This document shows, one piece after another, positions 48,998 to 62,000 of a DNA stretch of 62,000 bases. Positions within the stretch are counted from its first letter, which is position 1, and every line of letters begins with the position of its first letter. Both the position numbers and the translations under genes were made by a program. The DNA lies in the NCBI RefSeq assembly GCF_910592395.1, contig NC_088311.1, forward strand, positions 20,625,695 to 20,687,694, written 5' to 3'. The notes below the pieces were generated by a model that was not told the origin of the DNA, ran no database searches, and was given only the letters and a program-made list of their open reading frames with translations. Source of the DNA: Lineus longissimus. Its lineage: Eukaryota; Nemertea; Pilidiophora; Heteronemertea; Lineidae.

Positions 48998-51266
48998 TTG
49001 AAAACTGACATCTCTACAAGTGTACTTCGCAACATTTTGAAATCATCGCCAGAGCTTGCCCATCTGGTTCACACGTTGCAAGACAGAGCCACATGCGACC
49101 AACCCCGCCGATGTGGTGACTGCTTTTAATCAGAGTGACTTTCCAACCCAAGAGTGTCCATCCCATTTCTCTAAGACAGATTTAATGAATATTGCCTACA
49201 TGTGGGGAATTAATCTGACTGGTTTTCAGAAGCACAACGGAAGAGCAACATTTGGGATTGTCCTTTTCTTGTTTCGGTCGAAACTCATTTCTAACACAAT
49301 GCATCGTTTTTCAAAGGGATCACATTTGTTAGGTTGAGGTAATACTTGGGAGACTTTGGTGGTAGAGTGTATTGATCCTGCCATGATCAGAACAGCATGG
49401 CGTGGTCGATTGTTGAAGACTGGCGCTCCGACCATTAGCCTACAAATTGGCGTACATGTAATTGGACAACAGCAGACTAACTGATGACAGCATGCATTCA
49501 CATGAACTTATTTGTACTTCGTCTTTGTACGACCGAAATACTGAAATACTCAGGTCAAAAATGTGCAAGCAAAAAATTATAAGGTCCGCTTATATATTTT
49601 TGATGCAAGTAGACATACTGGGCATGCATGTGAAGTCAATGTCTAATTGCCATTTAATTCGATGATCGAACAATTTCAAACAAAATGACTTAGTTAAACT
49701 CAATTTCAAATGAGAGTGAATTTGATCACCGGCAATTGTAGTCAAGTGCCAATGAGGCTTGCATGTACTTTGACCCAGCGATAAATCTTGGCTCTCAAGT
49801 CAGTGTTCCCAAGTAATGAATGTAGTCCTCGTTTATGCCTTGTCATCAATTTGTTGAAGACTTGTTTTTACTCTATGAGTATCTTCTTCTCAGAGTCTTC
49901 AAATACAAAAGCGGCACAAGGTTCACCACGAACCACAAATCATTTTGCAAAGATCGACCCTGACCACTCCCACTGATTATCTCGACGAACTCTTCTGTAT
50001 TCACGAGGCCAAAACCCTATACTGTATTAGGGGGAAGCGTAAGTGGCTATGACCGACTTCTTCAATGGGTGTAATCATAAGTAGCTAAATTGGCTTTCTT
50101 CAATGGCATTTTTTTTCATACAAAGCACGGTCCATGTAACTTTTTTGTTTGAGTCAAAAATGACATCATTTCATTTTCTGACGGAGAATTTACGAAGAAT
50201 TCTGTGGCTTTAACCTCTTCAGGCAATGCATGAACTCCACCTTTACGCACTTTAGGTATCCGCGTTGCTCACACGGTTTATATTGCCACAAACCTATATA
50301 CAGTATATCCCAGGTCCCCGATATTGCCATGACCTTGTTTGTTCATACAGTTTGCCAAAACAAAACATTGGTTTGTACTGCAATTAAACAATCGATCTGA
50401 GAATAATATAGACCCTCGCGATATCCAACATGGTAAAATCGACGTTAAATTGACGCGTCCTTTAAGTGATATCCGGTTACGTAAGTTATCACCAAACTGT
50501 CAAAATCTAAAATGGAGGTTTCCCAGAACAATCTTGATAGGAGAGTTATTGTTTGAGTTGTAGCGTATTGTGTTACGCCAGGTCGAGTCGAGTTAGAGAC
50601 ATCTAATTGCGTTACGATGTCGCCCCTTCTACTCAATTCCGGTGTCTTTAGTTGACTTCCGGTGTAATGGTAAACTACCGGAAGTCATTATCTAAACAAT
50701 CATGTCTGATGAGCCTGTCAGACTAGGCCATCAATATTCCATTTAGTTGGTTGATGGGAAAATGAGGATCAAATTTCGTATGGTATTTAAGGTGATATCA
50801 GTTTGCTTGTAACGTCTGGCTGATAAACCATATGTAAAAAAATCAACACAGAATGTACGTTAAATGTCCATCTAAATCAGTCTTACGTTTCAGACGTTAG
50901 TGTTGTTGAGGTGATTACACCCGCTTTCACGTGATTTCTTTCTTGGGGATACTTTGTGCAGAATTAGTGATGTTATCTAACGTACGTTATCGGGCTATTA
51001 GGAAAAAAACTGCTTGTCTTTCAAGTTTAATACCTGATCATAGGTGGATACACAAAAAGTGTCCAAGTTTCGTGCACATTTTTGATGGCGGCGTCCATGA
51101 CGAAATTTTGAATAAAAACGTGCATTTTGAGACGGACTTGTCTAAACGTCATAGTATACAAGATTTATGGCTCTTCAAAACATACAGCAACCAACGTACT
51201 GAAATTTACTCGAGATATTCATATTGGTTGATCAATTTTAGATACATGTACCTTATGTACGTCAAT

Positions 51267-51336
51267 CTCTATACAATTTACAATTTCAAAAGAAAATCCA
51301 ACTCTATACAATATACAATTTCAAAAGAAAATCAGT
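51267..51336. repeat. 35-bp tandem duplication
   Basis: Two adjacent copies of a unit starting CTCTATACAAT and ending AAAAGAAAATC, with about one or two differences. Confidence 0.85.
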
Positions 51337-54151
51337 TTTTTTCTTAATAACCCGAGATATTGTGGGGGTATGGTCACTCTGCGCCGAAACAGTCCTCTGA
51401 TGGTAAATTATGACATAATGCCGAATAAAAACGTCAAAATGCCACGCCAGATTCAATCACAAAATGATGATATGAAAATCACGACATGCTAGAGCAGTTA
51501 CAACATGCCAAATGTAATTTTAACTAAACCTTAAAAAGAGGTGAGGAATGTAAAGTAGACTATTAAAGACAGCAATCAAACTGAAGAAGCAAAAACCGAG
51601 CGAGCAACCGAAAACATTTCACAAAAGGTCAAGAAGGAAAGCGGCTTTGCGTTACATCGGAGTTCTTTGGGTGCACATGACGGCATTATTGCTAGAACTT
51701 GTTAAAGCCGAAGTGACGCACTTCTACTATCCTCCCCAGCATGAACAGCGCTTTCTCCGTATCTGCATACAATAACTCGCGAACATAGGGATTAGAAAAT
51801 GCAGGGTTTATTTGAAAATTAATGTTTTAAGTGGCGAGGTATTTGTGATGTCACTTTGTAGATTTCATCTCTGTCAACATAATCTTTAACAAAAAGATGA
51901 AAGAGGTAGATAGGATATTCGTAGCGTGCTTACAAATAACATCAACTTCAAATAAAGACACCAAACAGAAAGCGAGTCTTCCAATGGATTTTTAACAAAT
52001 GTTTCGCCTTTCTATTCAAGTTAAGAACAGTACTGTTGTTATGCCTTGACGTTACGGAACATGATGTCGGATGAAGCGATGCGCTAAGGGACCTGAGATA
52101 TAATCTAATGTTTGAAAGCCCTGGAGATGGATTAAAGAGGCTCTGAAGCGTAATTCGTGTTCATCTAGTGATGGCTTTTAACATGTCTAATGTTTTGTCA
52201 TCAATGGCTTGAAACAAGTTGCAACGATATGCCAATCTTCCAATTCCGTTTCTGTCTTAAAGGAATACCCAGCTAATTGATGGCATCATTACAAATCCTT
52301 GAGCTGAATAATGCATTTCCTGAATTTTATTATTTTTCGAATTAGATCAAAAATTTAAAACCTCGGACACTTACCGAAAAATGTTTTACTACTGGAAAAT
52401 AAGAGGAATTAAACGTATTCGTAGGGAAAATGGTCTATTTGGTCCTTGCAGGGATTACGGACTTTGAATCAACGCCCAGATCGGCAGAAATTGGAACAAC
52501 ATTTCCAGATTTATACGCATGCTTCTGAGTGAGTACCGTAGCAATATCTGGTGTGCCCATGCGTACTAACTGGATAAAAAGTCTGGTAATTTTTAGTTCC
52601 AAATCCTGTCAATTGTGGCGACGATTTAAATTCCTTAAATGAGTATTGGTGACATTCGCAAAGCTGTCTTCTGCAACGCATATCGTGTTTTTCTATTATC
52701 TGTAAATTAAAGTAAAAAACACTGACAAAAACTAGCAAAACACTTTCAGTAAACAGTAGAAAAATAGTTTACTAATAGAAAAGGAGAGAAGGAAATGCAA
52801 GATATTGAAAGACGTCTCTTAATCAATAATTAATGGTAGTTTTGTTGCGAGCTGGTTACAGTTACGGGTGGCAGGAGACGGTGTAACCAACCAAGAGATC
52901 CCATAATGAATTTACTCTTAGCGAACTTATCCCTTCAAGATTTGCTTTAGCGATGCGCTGTTTGTTGAAAGCGAATTACTTACACTGAATACTTCCATCA
53001 GATGGCAGCTCTTTCAGATAAAAGGAAGGAGGTGGTTTCCCAACGCCCCTGTAACTCTAAAGAATTCTAACACTCCGTTGCTAGTATTCCTTTTAAACAA
53101 TCATATGCTTACAGAAAATGTCATTAAAGATCGGAGTTTATGCGCTTTATAACTCTTTGACGTCTAAACCCGAGAGAAAAATGGCTTGCTTTTCGCTTGG
53201 TAATTACCAACAGTTAGTATTATTTTGTCCATGTGACGTCACAACTAGCGCTTGTCACATGCAGCACAAGTAAGCCACACTCCGAGCAAGTAACTTTGGG
53301 ATAAAATTGCCGCCGCTGGCGATTTTTGAGAAAAGACAGGTGATGCAATCAAACCGGATTTACGATTAAAAAACCCAACAGTTCTACTTTGCCCAAAATT
53401 AGCTACTTTGCAGACATTTTATGGGAATGGAAGGCAGGGTTATAAGATAATACGATGATCGAGGACTATCTGCGGCGTATGCAATCCCGGTTGGATGGTA
53501 GGTCTTGCATGCACCAGACGCGATCTCGTTCGTAAAGTCACCACCATTGCGCATTTCTTAAGAATCGTGGATGATCGTGATTTCCAGGCGAACATTTTCG
53601 ACTGCTACGCTAGTCCTTTTTCCTCATTGTTACGGCTTTATGGTTGTTACTTCCTCTCACAGCTGTCAGAGACTTTATAATTCAAAGCAACTATTGTATA
53701 TTATAATCCAGCTCTGGATTGCCAATCAAATAGACACTATTTCCTAACCAAAGAAAAAAGACTCCATATCAAGGATCTGACTGGTGCGTAATTGTCAATC
53801 GTCCACTTGCTCTGCATCTCAAGGGCAAAAGTCAGAAGATGGCATTACCATTATGATTTACGCTGAGGTTAGAGTGACATATCAGCCATTCACTTCAGTC
53901 AGCGTCATTGTTTACTAGTCGTCTCATTTCCATTCAGTCAGGATAAAGGGCTTCACTCCCCATAGTGTAGCAATTAATCCGGGATCACCACCCTTTGCTA
54001 AACATTGTAGTATCGGATAAGGAATCAGTCATTCTCCCCGCGGTCGACCTTGACGGAAATTAGGGAATTGTATATCCCAGAGTTGCTTGTACAGATTTAG
54101 ATCTTGAGTCAACGATACATGTTGAAGGGCTTGCTATCTTTGTTACTAAAG

Positions 54152-54375
54152 TGATATGAAAGTAGCATCACATACCGTTAGATTGAACATTGAAATGATA
54201 TCATCACTTATTGTTAATTGAGCATTAAGTGGCATGAAAAATGTCATGACGTGTGTTGAACATTGAAATAATGTGAAAAAGTGAATACATGTAGCATCAC
54301 ATTTTGTTAATACTACATTGAAATGATACGAAAATAGCATCATACCTTGCTAGTTAAAGATTTCAATGATATAAC
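54152..54375. repeat. Degenerate tandem repeat, about 4 units
   Basis: Words ACATTGAAATGATA and AGCATCACAT recur at intervals of about 45-70 bases (near 54165, 54189, 54259, 54294 and 54315). Units are diverged and of unequal length. Confidence 0.65.
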
Positions 54376-54724
54376 GATGTCGAACATGCGTATTTCAGTT
54401 TGGTACTAAAGACGCAACAAAATTTCTGGGTGCGCTGGAGTCTGAAAAAAAACATTAAATCTTGGTATGTAGGTTTGAAGTGAGGCCTACGGTATCCTTA
54501 CGTATAAGGTTCTTTAAAACTAACAGGTGTACGTGACAAAACCTCAGGGGTGGAGATCTTTTTATTTGTAAAGCAAAGCCGGAACATGACGTCATGACCA
54601 TCGGAAAATTGGTGTTGCCTGTCCAAACTGAACATGTTGAATGACATCCTATGACTATGTGCATTTTCGGGCCAGACTTGACTATTCAGAAACGGTCTTA
54701 GATCGATGAAACTAGAGTAATAAG

Positions 54725-54919
<195 letters not shown>

Positions 54920-57900
54920 TCGAATAACCAAGGCCAGTTAACTAAATGCCTGAGGGAGACCGTGGTAATGATTCAGCATTGATTTGCATATACTTGTCTC
55001 GGTATTAACCAGAATTCGTCAGTCTTGTTTAACCCATATCCAAAGCTAGCGATATACTTACACTGCTTAACGGATATAAACCGGTAGCAACTCAGACTAA
55101 ATTGCTCTAGTTTAACCATTACAAGAAAACTTCATAGATAACGACGAAATCGACACATGATCACTTTTGAAAAAATGCCACTTGGTACTACGTGTATATA
55201 TATTTATACCGCACAAATTTATAGTTGTAGTTCGACTTTTTCTGTGTAGAAAGTAGCTATTGAGATGAGAAAAATAATCTGCACCAGTAGGAAAACAAGA
55301 AGTTTTTCATATCCTCTTCCTGAATCGCTAATACTAACTGGTGCAATGCATTCTAGCAGCTAATTAGCTAACTGCACTCCAGAATAAACGCAGGGGTATG
55401 AGCAAAGGGTAACTTTTCTAGCTTGTCAATTTAATGCTCTGGCTGTGTTATTCACAAAAGCTTTTAATGGTCGGTGATAATCGTTGTTCAGATCAAAGAA
55501 ATATTATCATTATGCAATAACGTTATGCATCAAACCACATAATTCTTCTGCAATGACTTCGGTTGGGCTTCTGGGCTGCGCCACTGAACTGATCTGGAAT
55601 ATTGACCTGTTGATTACCGCGGTCGATTCGGGCAATAGGCAAAGGCCGTCGATGAATGGTCTAGGAGAACTAACTGATAATGGAAATGTGGTAACCCGCG
55701 GTTGAGACGGCTTAAAAAGCCATGCACGATCCCGGATGATGAGGCAAGGAATCTGCACGAGATGGAGAGAATATTACTTCGTTGTTTTCTTCATCGTAAT
55801 GCGGTTCGGGTGGATTTTATCCAACTGGGTGAGAGAGCTTTTTGTGCGAAACCTTACCGGGGAGATTACTTTAACTAAGAACGTGATTTCATTTTTCGCT
55901 CGTCTTTTGTGAAGACGATTATGGATTTTTATCAGGATTTACCGTGATGAGGCAGTTAGGGTCAGACCTTGGGCAATTCAAAACAAGTTGCGTGGACGCG
56001 ATATTTTTTTTACTCAATAGTCATGGGTGTTGGGAAGGGATCATGGTTGACATTATGATTTCGACAATAATGCAATAATAATGTCAAGGAGGAGTCAGTC
56101 ATGAAAAGTGTATCAGGCAGAAAAGGCATTAATATATGATAGTCTGCCTCTTTGAGACTCCATTCGGCAAACATACTTGCACAACTATTCAATCTGAGTT
56201 ATTTCGTTGTTATTGTTGTAAGCTTACCATGTACGTCATCATCCATTATCGAATAATACGATTATTCATGGATTGTGAATGCTTTAAATGCATATGTTAC
56301 CAAGAATAAAGACTAGTTCCTCTTTATTCTTGATGGCTGTGCTTTAGTATTCACTTTGCGGATATTTACTATAAATCTTGTAAACGCTCGAATGATTATC
56401 TTCAGCACTTTTGATACATATCTGTCAGAGTTCATGATTTCACTGTTGGCAAGGTACATGTATTACAGATATCATTTGATTTTACAGTGCCAGCTTCGTA
56501 ATGGGTGGCTCATTAACGCTGAGCCATTATCATTATGTTTACCCATTCGTCGCCATAGTGGTTTCATTACCATGCACAAAACCATTCTCGATCGTTTGTG
56601 TCTTACCATTCGATTACAACTATCGAACAACCAAATGTCAATAAGTGCGCGTTGGCAAAAGTCTCAAATATTATAGAACTACCCAAGGAACGGCCCACCG
56701 GTAACTATACAGTGGGCACCATACCTTTCGGTCATTTTTCAGTCTGTGCACTGTTGTCCTCGGTATACTGATCATGTGTGTTCCTCTTCTTAACAAACAT
56801 AACATAGACACTGTGGAAAAACCCTGATGAATCATACAAACGCAAAAATCCGTACCAACGCTTCTCCTGCATGAAAGTACACAGGCCATATTCACGGATA
56901 ACCCTCATCAGCATATCATTTAGGAGTGTGTGCAATGCCACTGTATTTACAACACTTACATGATTTAGAAAATGGCAAACGCTTTGATCTAGAGGAGAAA
57001 TATTAGCACAGGTACCAACAAACATTTCTATCAACTGGCATAGAGCACTGACGAAAATCAGTATGCACTACGCTGAACAAATACCAGTGTCATGAGGGAG
57101 CCATCACCAATCCTATTTCAATCAGTCAAACAGCTTGGTGGCTTGGAGAACACCGTGAGTGCGAAGCATCGGAGTTCATACGGCACGTGACAGGTCTAAA
57201 TGTACCAGGGGTGCCGCGTATTTTGTATTTCTACAAAATATGGCTTTTGTCCATAGGTGGCTATCGACCGTCTTGATAGTGAGCATCGGTTTCTTCCCAC
57301 CTTCTATACCGGTATTTGTTATCATTCATAATCATATCGCAAATCTTCCTTATTATTTTCCAAGCAATTATCTTACGACAGAATCGGAGACCTACATGGG
57401 ACACGTATGCGACTTTAACATATCATTTAAGTTCTAAAGACTACACTTGGCAGATGGTGATGATGTCCCCGTTGAATCTGGCCACCGAAGGAAACTTTTT
57501 AAGTTGTTTTTAGAAATAGGTTCTCCGGTTTAGTCATCTCAAAGAAGAGACAAGCGGGACCTTCGAATCCACACTCAGTGATATGAGGAGAAAACTAAGA
57601 TGTGTATAAATACAGGGGATGATGCGAATTTCGAACTAACGATCCTCAATCATAATACATGTACTTCTGTGAGTATATCTACGGACGTCACTTCCCGGGT
57701 CCAAAATCCCAATGCCATGAATAAGATTGTCATGAGATTCTATGTTAATCCAGACAAGAATCTTACGAGAAATTTTGGAAGATTGTTCATGACACATAAA
57801 CCTAACTTAGAATCTTATCGGGAGTATCGTGCTGGGTAACTGCAACGACTCAACGCATTGCTTGAATTCAATTACGTCCTCGTGAATGGCTGCAGATCTA

Positions 57901-58279
57901 GAAACAAACTTAAAAGGATTCAAAACTAAGTACACGTACAACAGACAATCAAATTAAGAAAGTGTTTCCTACCTCATAAAGATTATACCGGAATGTCCAC
58001 TTGGTACAAAAATTAAGAAAGCTAAGGAACTTTTGTTAGAAATAGAATGTCCAGATTTCCTTTCACATCCTGCAAATCGAACTCCCCATCATCAAATCTA
58101 AAGGATATATGAATCTTGGTTCCCCGCTGGTATCCAATGACATCGAATGTGGTAGAGCGCACCATGCGCCGATTTTAGGTAATGTTCAGTGCCTGGAGCT
58201 GCGAAGGAGCGGCGAAGGCGAATAAGACGTATAGAAGCAAGCGTTCGGAAGCAGCCCGGCGATGCACGGGAATGAATCA
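54920..58279. other. Non-coding stretch, no gene recognised
   Basis: The block 55560-55960 is GC-richer, low in repeats and open on both strands for some distance; it may be a conserved element. Other frames (up to about 106 codons) have no recognisable domain. Confidence 0.4.
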
Positions 58280-58283
58280 GGTT

Positions 58284-58365
58284 AGGCGTCCGTATGCCTA
58301 GTGGTTACGTCGTTTTAACAGTAAATTGAGTTTAAGAATGCGTTGCCGCAGGCCCACAGTGCTTG
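58284..58365 (+). repeat. Possible tRNA-derived SINE head remnant
   Basis: GTATGCCTAGTGGTTACG resembles an RNA polymerase III A box as found in tRNA-derived SINEs. About 40 bases later GAGTTTAAGAAT is at best a degraded B box. No complete cloverleaf can be drawn. Confidence 0.25.
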
Positions 58366-61300
58366 TTGACCTTGAAACCAGTTAGCATTGGGATGGTAAA
58401 GATAACAAACTGTACATTATACAGCTTATGGACATTTCTCAGCTTTTGGAACTAGCTTTGTGTGCCATTGCATAAACTCATTACTTCGCTCAAGCACTCA
58501 ATATTATCTCTACCGCACTTGGCGAAATTAAAAACTATTTTGCTAGACCCGACGTAACATCTGCGATTGCTCCCCATATTTCAGTGTTTCATACAACAGT
58601 TAGAAAGACCATAACATTTCAATAAGTCAAACACGGAAAACCGCGTTAATCTATCATTCAGTGTTCAAAACAATGAGGGGAAATACTCGTCAGAAAGGGA
58701 AGCAATCAAATCGTCACATCAGTATCGTAAAACTTGAATGCCGCCCCATTAGCTAAATGATTTGGTTAATGTTGTGCTCATTGTGGGATGTGTTAACTTT
58801 CATTATGAGTAGTAGGAAGTAATTTACAACATTACTAATGATTAAATGGCATCAAGGTTTTATGATACAGGGTCATCATGGTCTGGAACCTTTTGTTATT
58901 TCGGAGAAAGGATTCGGAATTCAGTAACTATCTCGAGGCCTGATTTGATTGAGATATACAATAACCACATAAATCTTCAAAAAACAAACACTTGGTATTG
59001 GAAAATCATCGGAACCTAGAATTAGTAATGATGATCATGATATGACGGAAATCCGAGTGAATAGCAGGGCTAAAGTCTTATTTTATCAATCATTCTTGTT
59101 GTAAGAATACTAGTAGTTCCTTTATTGATGGCGTACATAGTTTTCAACTCACAGATAATGCACTAGAAAAATGCCAATATTCTAACGGATTACATTATCA
59201 AATTTCTAGGTTGAAGACCTAAACAAACCAAATGGACCTCTCATCTTTTAACATCAATATTTTATGAAAGAGCTTTACTAACATCCGTATTCAAAGTCTG
59301 ATGAGAACGGGAGTATGAGGTCAGGAAGTGCCATGTTTTCTCATAAGAGAGATTCTCGACTTCAAACATTAGAAAGCTATTTGATCCTGGCGGATGAATC
59401 TTCGAAGTATGACGTCAACAGATCAGCCATTTTGTTGGCGTTGTTGTATGTAAACAACGCAACCTCTCACAAAATCAAAAGCATCGTAAGTCCGTCAAAG
59501 ATTTAGTGAATTCGTTACAAATGTTTTAAAGAAGAATGTGATTTCAACGTCCTTCGGCCTTAAGAGGGATTCAATGCGACTTTGATGTTCTGAGAAGAAC
59601 GTGTTTTGTGCCTTTGAAATGTTGAAAAATTGGCTTGATATAAAACAGTTGCGATGCATTGATGGAGCTCTTTTGGATTATCCACTTTACCGGATTAAGT
59701 GATGGAACGCATGGCTAAATGAAATACATCTCGAATTCTTCAGAGTTGAAAAAAAAGATAAAGCTCGGCTGTAAACGCGGGCCACTTTGTTTAAGGTACA
59801 CAATGCATGTACATGTATGGCAGTTGTTACAGCAAATGAAGACAAACCAAATCAGAGGCATCATGTAACATATCAAGGACATCTAGGATGAACGACTTTT
59901 TTGTGAGATAAGACATCACACGTCCCCTTTGGACCTTTCATGAGATAATCTATACCCTACCATGTCAAAAGATAACTATTGTTCGCAGCAGATTATTCGT
60001 ATTAGGCCTTGGCTTTTATCAGTGTTTTCAATATTTTGTCAAATGTAAAATAATCTCTGTAAAAAATCGTCAAAGAAAACGATGCGAAGTCAAAAGACGG
60101 CAGAGGTTGGAAGTAAATCTTCAGGTTTTGTATCCGGTCACACATGTGCATTAACAATATTCGTGGGACATCGAGTATCTTATAGAATTCGAATACCAAG
60201 AGCGGATCACATCGTGCCATCATCACCCCGGAGAATCATAACGGGGTTCCGAGCATCTCTTGTTCTCCAGTTCCGAGTTCCTCAATAGTTCCTCTGTAAA
60301 AACGCCGGGGTCTCCCCGGCATATGCTCGTACTAAAGGTGATGTTAGCATTCGCATCTAGAAATATTGTGCCTACTGAGGATGGCGTTCAAGCACCACAG
60401 CTTTGCTACAAAAAAAATGTAGACAGCAAATATAAGCGTAAGCAACCCAATCAAAAGTAAAAAATAAGAATTGTTGGGGTATTTTAGCGGGCTTTTACCA
60501 AGACACGGTATCAACGGACTCGGAACTCAGGAACATGCTCGAAGTTCAGGATTTGGATCCTCTGGGCAGATCATTACTGACAAAACACGACCTAGGCATG
60601 TTCACCGTGCCGAGTCTTCCCGTTCTTGCGCTCGGTTAATGTAAAGGTATTGTGAGTTCATCCTGGTACAAGATGTCCCGGTATGATTGCGTGACATCGT
60701 GAAGCAGTATGAGCCGCAGCCTAATCATTCGGCGCTGTTTATAGACTGATGAAGAGCTAGCGAAAATCATTGTTTGAGTCTGAGAGCAGAGCCTGCTACT
60801 GACATGTGGTGGCGCATAGCGGCGAGTGGGCATATAATCCTCGTGGTAACCTAAATCTCACGCGCAAGTTTTAACTTTAAAAAGAATGTGGTAATCATTC
60901 CTCACTCAAGATCCTTCAACCTGTGGAGTACTGCAAATGCTTTTAGAGCAAAACGAAGATGACAAGATTTTTCCCCGTGCTTAATGACGAAGAAGTCCTA
61001 CTTTTGTTCGTCGAGTTCTCGGGGCTATTCCCCCAAGCGCCGAGGCATTTTTTGGGGAATTGCTTTTCTTCTTCGGTTGAGGTGTTGGTTAGAGTGCTGT
61101 GACAGCTGGGAGGGAAGGCAGCGGGTTATGAAAAGACGAGATGCTGAATAAACACGGCGTGTATCGCAACACCGGACTGACTGCTGCAGCTCCATGCCCG
61201 TGCTATTTCTAATTTAGTAGGCATTACTTCTGATATACACTTTGGGGCACCTACATCCAGACCATTTTTGTGGAATATGCGAACTCTTTTATTTGCGTTC

Positions 61301-62000
61301 GCTGAAAGTAGAATCCAAATTAGGCATAAAAACGCGAAATAATTATTCAAAACGAAAAAACTCCCAACTGCAACAAAACAAATTAAGTTTGAATGCAATT
61401 ATTTCTCTTAACGTCCCTTGCCAGTCACGACAGATCATACACAATCTTGAAAGAAATATTTTCGTTTTTTGCAGCCTTAAAACATTTTTGTCTAACTAAC
61501 GGCAGATTGGTTACTAAAAGTAATTATCTACAGAAGGTGGGATATTCAAATAAGAAAAAGAAGCTAGTTCAAAATATCAATTAAAAACGCTGGGATATCG
61601 TATATATTAAGTTCAATTAATAACCACTGCGTGGTTTAAAAAGTTCATATCGTGTTTATAATGGCGTTAGTCATTCACTGTTAAACAGGTGTAAAGGCGG
61701 TGACAGACTAGCGCGTCGCGTTTTCCGCTCCACTTGGTTTAAAATTACGGAGGGCTGCGAAAATTTGCAAAACAAAATTAAAACTACAAAACGCTGACAA
61801 CGCGGCCCATGCAGTCTGTCAACGCCCTTACGAAGTTCCTGCGGATGGGCTGATAAAAAAGGAACGACTTTACTGGGAGTGTATAAAATGACCTGTAGTT
61901 AGCAAAATGTTTGTGTACATTTCTTGGCGTAGTTATACAGCTGTCCGTTGCCGTAGTATGCATTATGACAGCCAACCGTATTCGCACCACTCCTACATTG
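58366..62000. other. Non-coding right end, no gene recognised
   Basis: Contains a small perfect hairpin GCCGGGGTCTCCCCGGC at 60304-60320 and a weak, diverged inverted repeat (about 60249-60320 against 60470-60541). A TACATGTA-type palindrome lies near 59809. No supported exon. Confidence 0.45.

Larger units (their letters stand above)
47133..54150. other. Long non-coding stretch, no gene recognised
   Basis: Holds a short inverted repeat at 48850-48915, a 17-base C run at 48981-48997 and a 35-bp tandem duplication at 51267-51336. The 138-codon frame 50931-51347 runs through that duplication and has no known domain. Confidence 0.45.

Overview
This window looks like nuclear DNA from a marine invertebrate animal. 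The one clear gene has six exons, GT-AG introns and split codons. The rest is AT-rich non-coding sequence with microsatellites, homopolymer G/C runs, many copies of the palindrome TACATGTA and several terminal-inverted-repeat elements. No prokaryotic or viral gene organisation is seen. A lophotrochozoan or an invertebrate deuterostome (amphioxus, hemichordate) would fit; the species cannot be named from the sequence alone.

Left end (1-5407, minus strand): a complete class A (rhodopsin-like) G-protein-coupled receptor. Six coding exons join in frame into a 477-residue protein with all seven membrane segments and the ERY and NPxxY motifs. The N-terminus is acidic and tyrosine-rich. A poly(A) signal candidate lies about 210 bases after the stop. 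Intron 2 carries a small hairpin element. At 7539-7769 (minus) there is a weak match to the first membrane helix of DEG/ENaC channels.

Centre (13.7-15.8 kb): the most striking object is a foldback element at 13724-15767, about 2 kb long and flanked by the 6-bp direct repeat CATTTG. Its two arms mirror each other around a 10-base loop near 14820. Each arm holds an array of 21-22-bp units (20 on the left, 24 on the right). The left end carries a second, 240-bp foldback of similar design between 9-bp direct repeats. The right end keeps the same duplicated 9 bp with only 7 bases between, which looks like an excision scar.

Remainder (15.8-62 kb): a gene-poor stretch with no convincing protein gene. 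It holds two inverted copies (about 97% identical) of a 369-bp terminal-inverted-repeat element at 18135-18503 and 22858-23226, short MITE-like hairpins at 19989-20167 and 46866-47132, an array of GC-rich palindromes at 23433-23655, a 30-bp perfect palindrome at 31053-31082, a (TTG)n microsatellite at 54725-54919 and several degenerate tandem repeats. Some higher-complexity segments could be conserved regulatory elements, but that needs comparison with related genomes.
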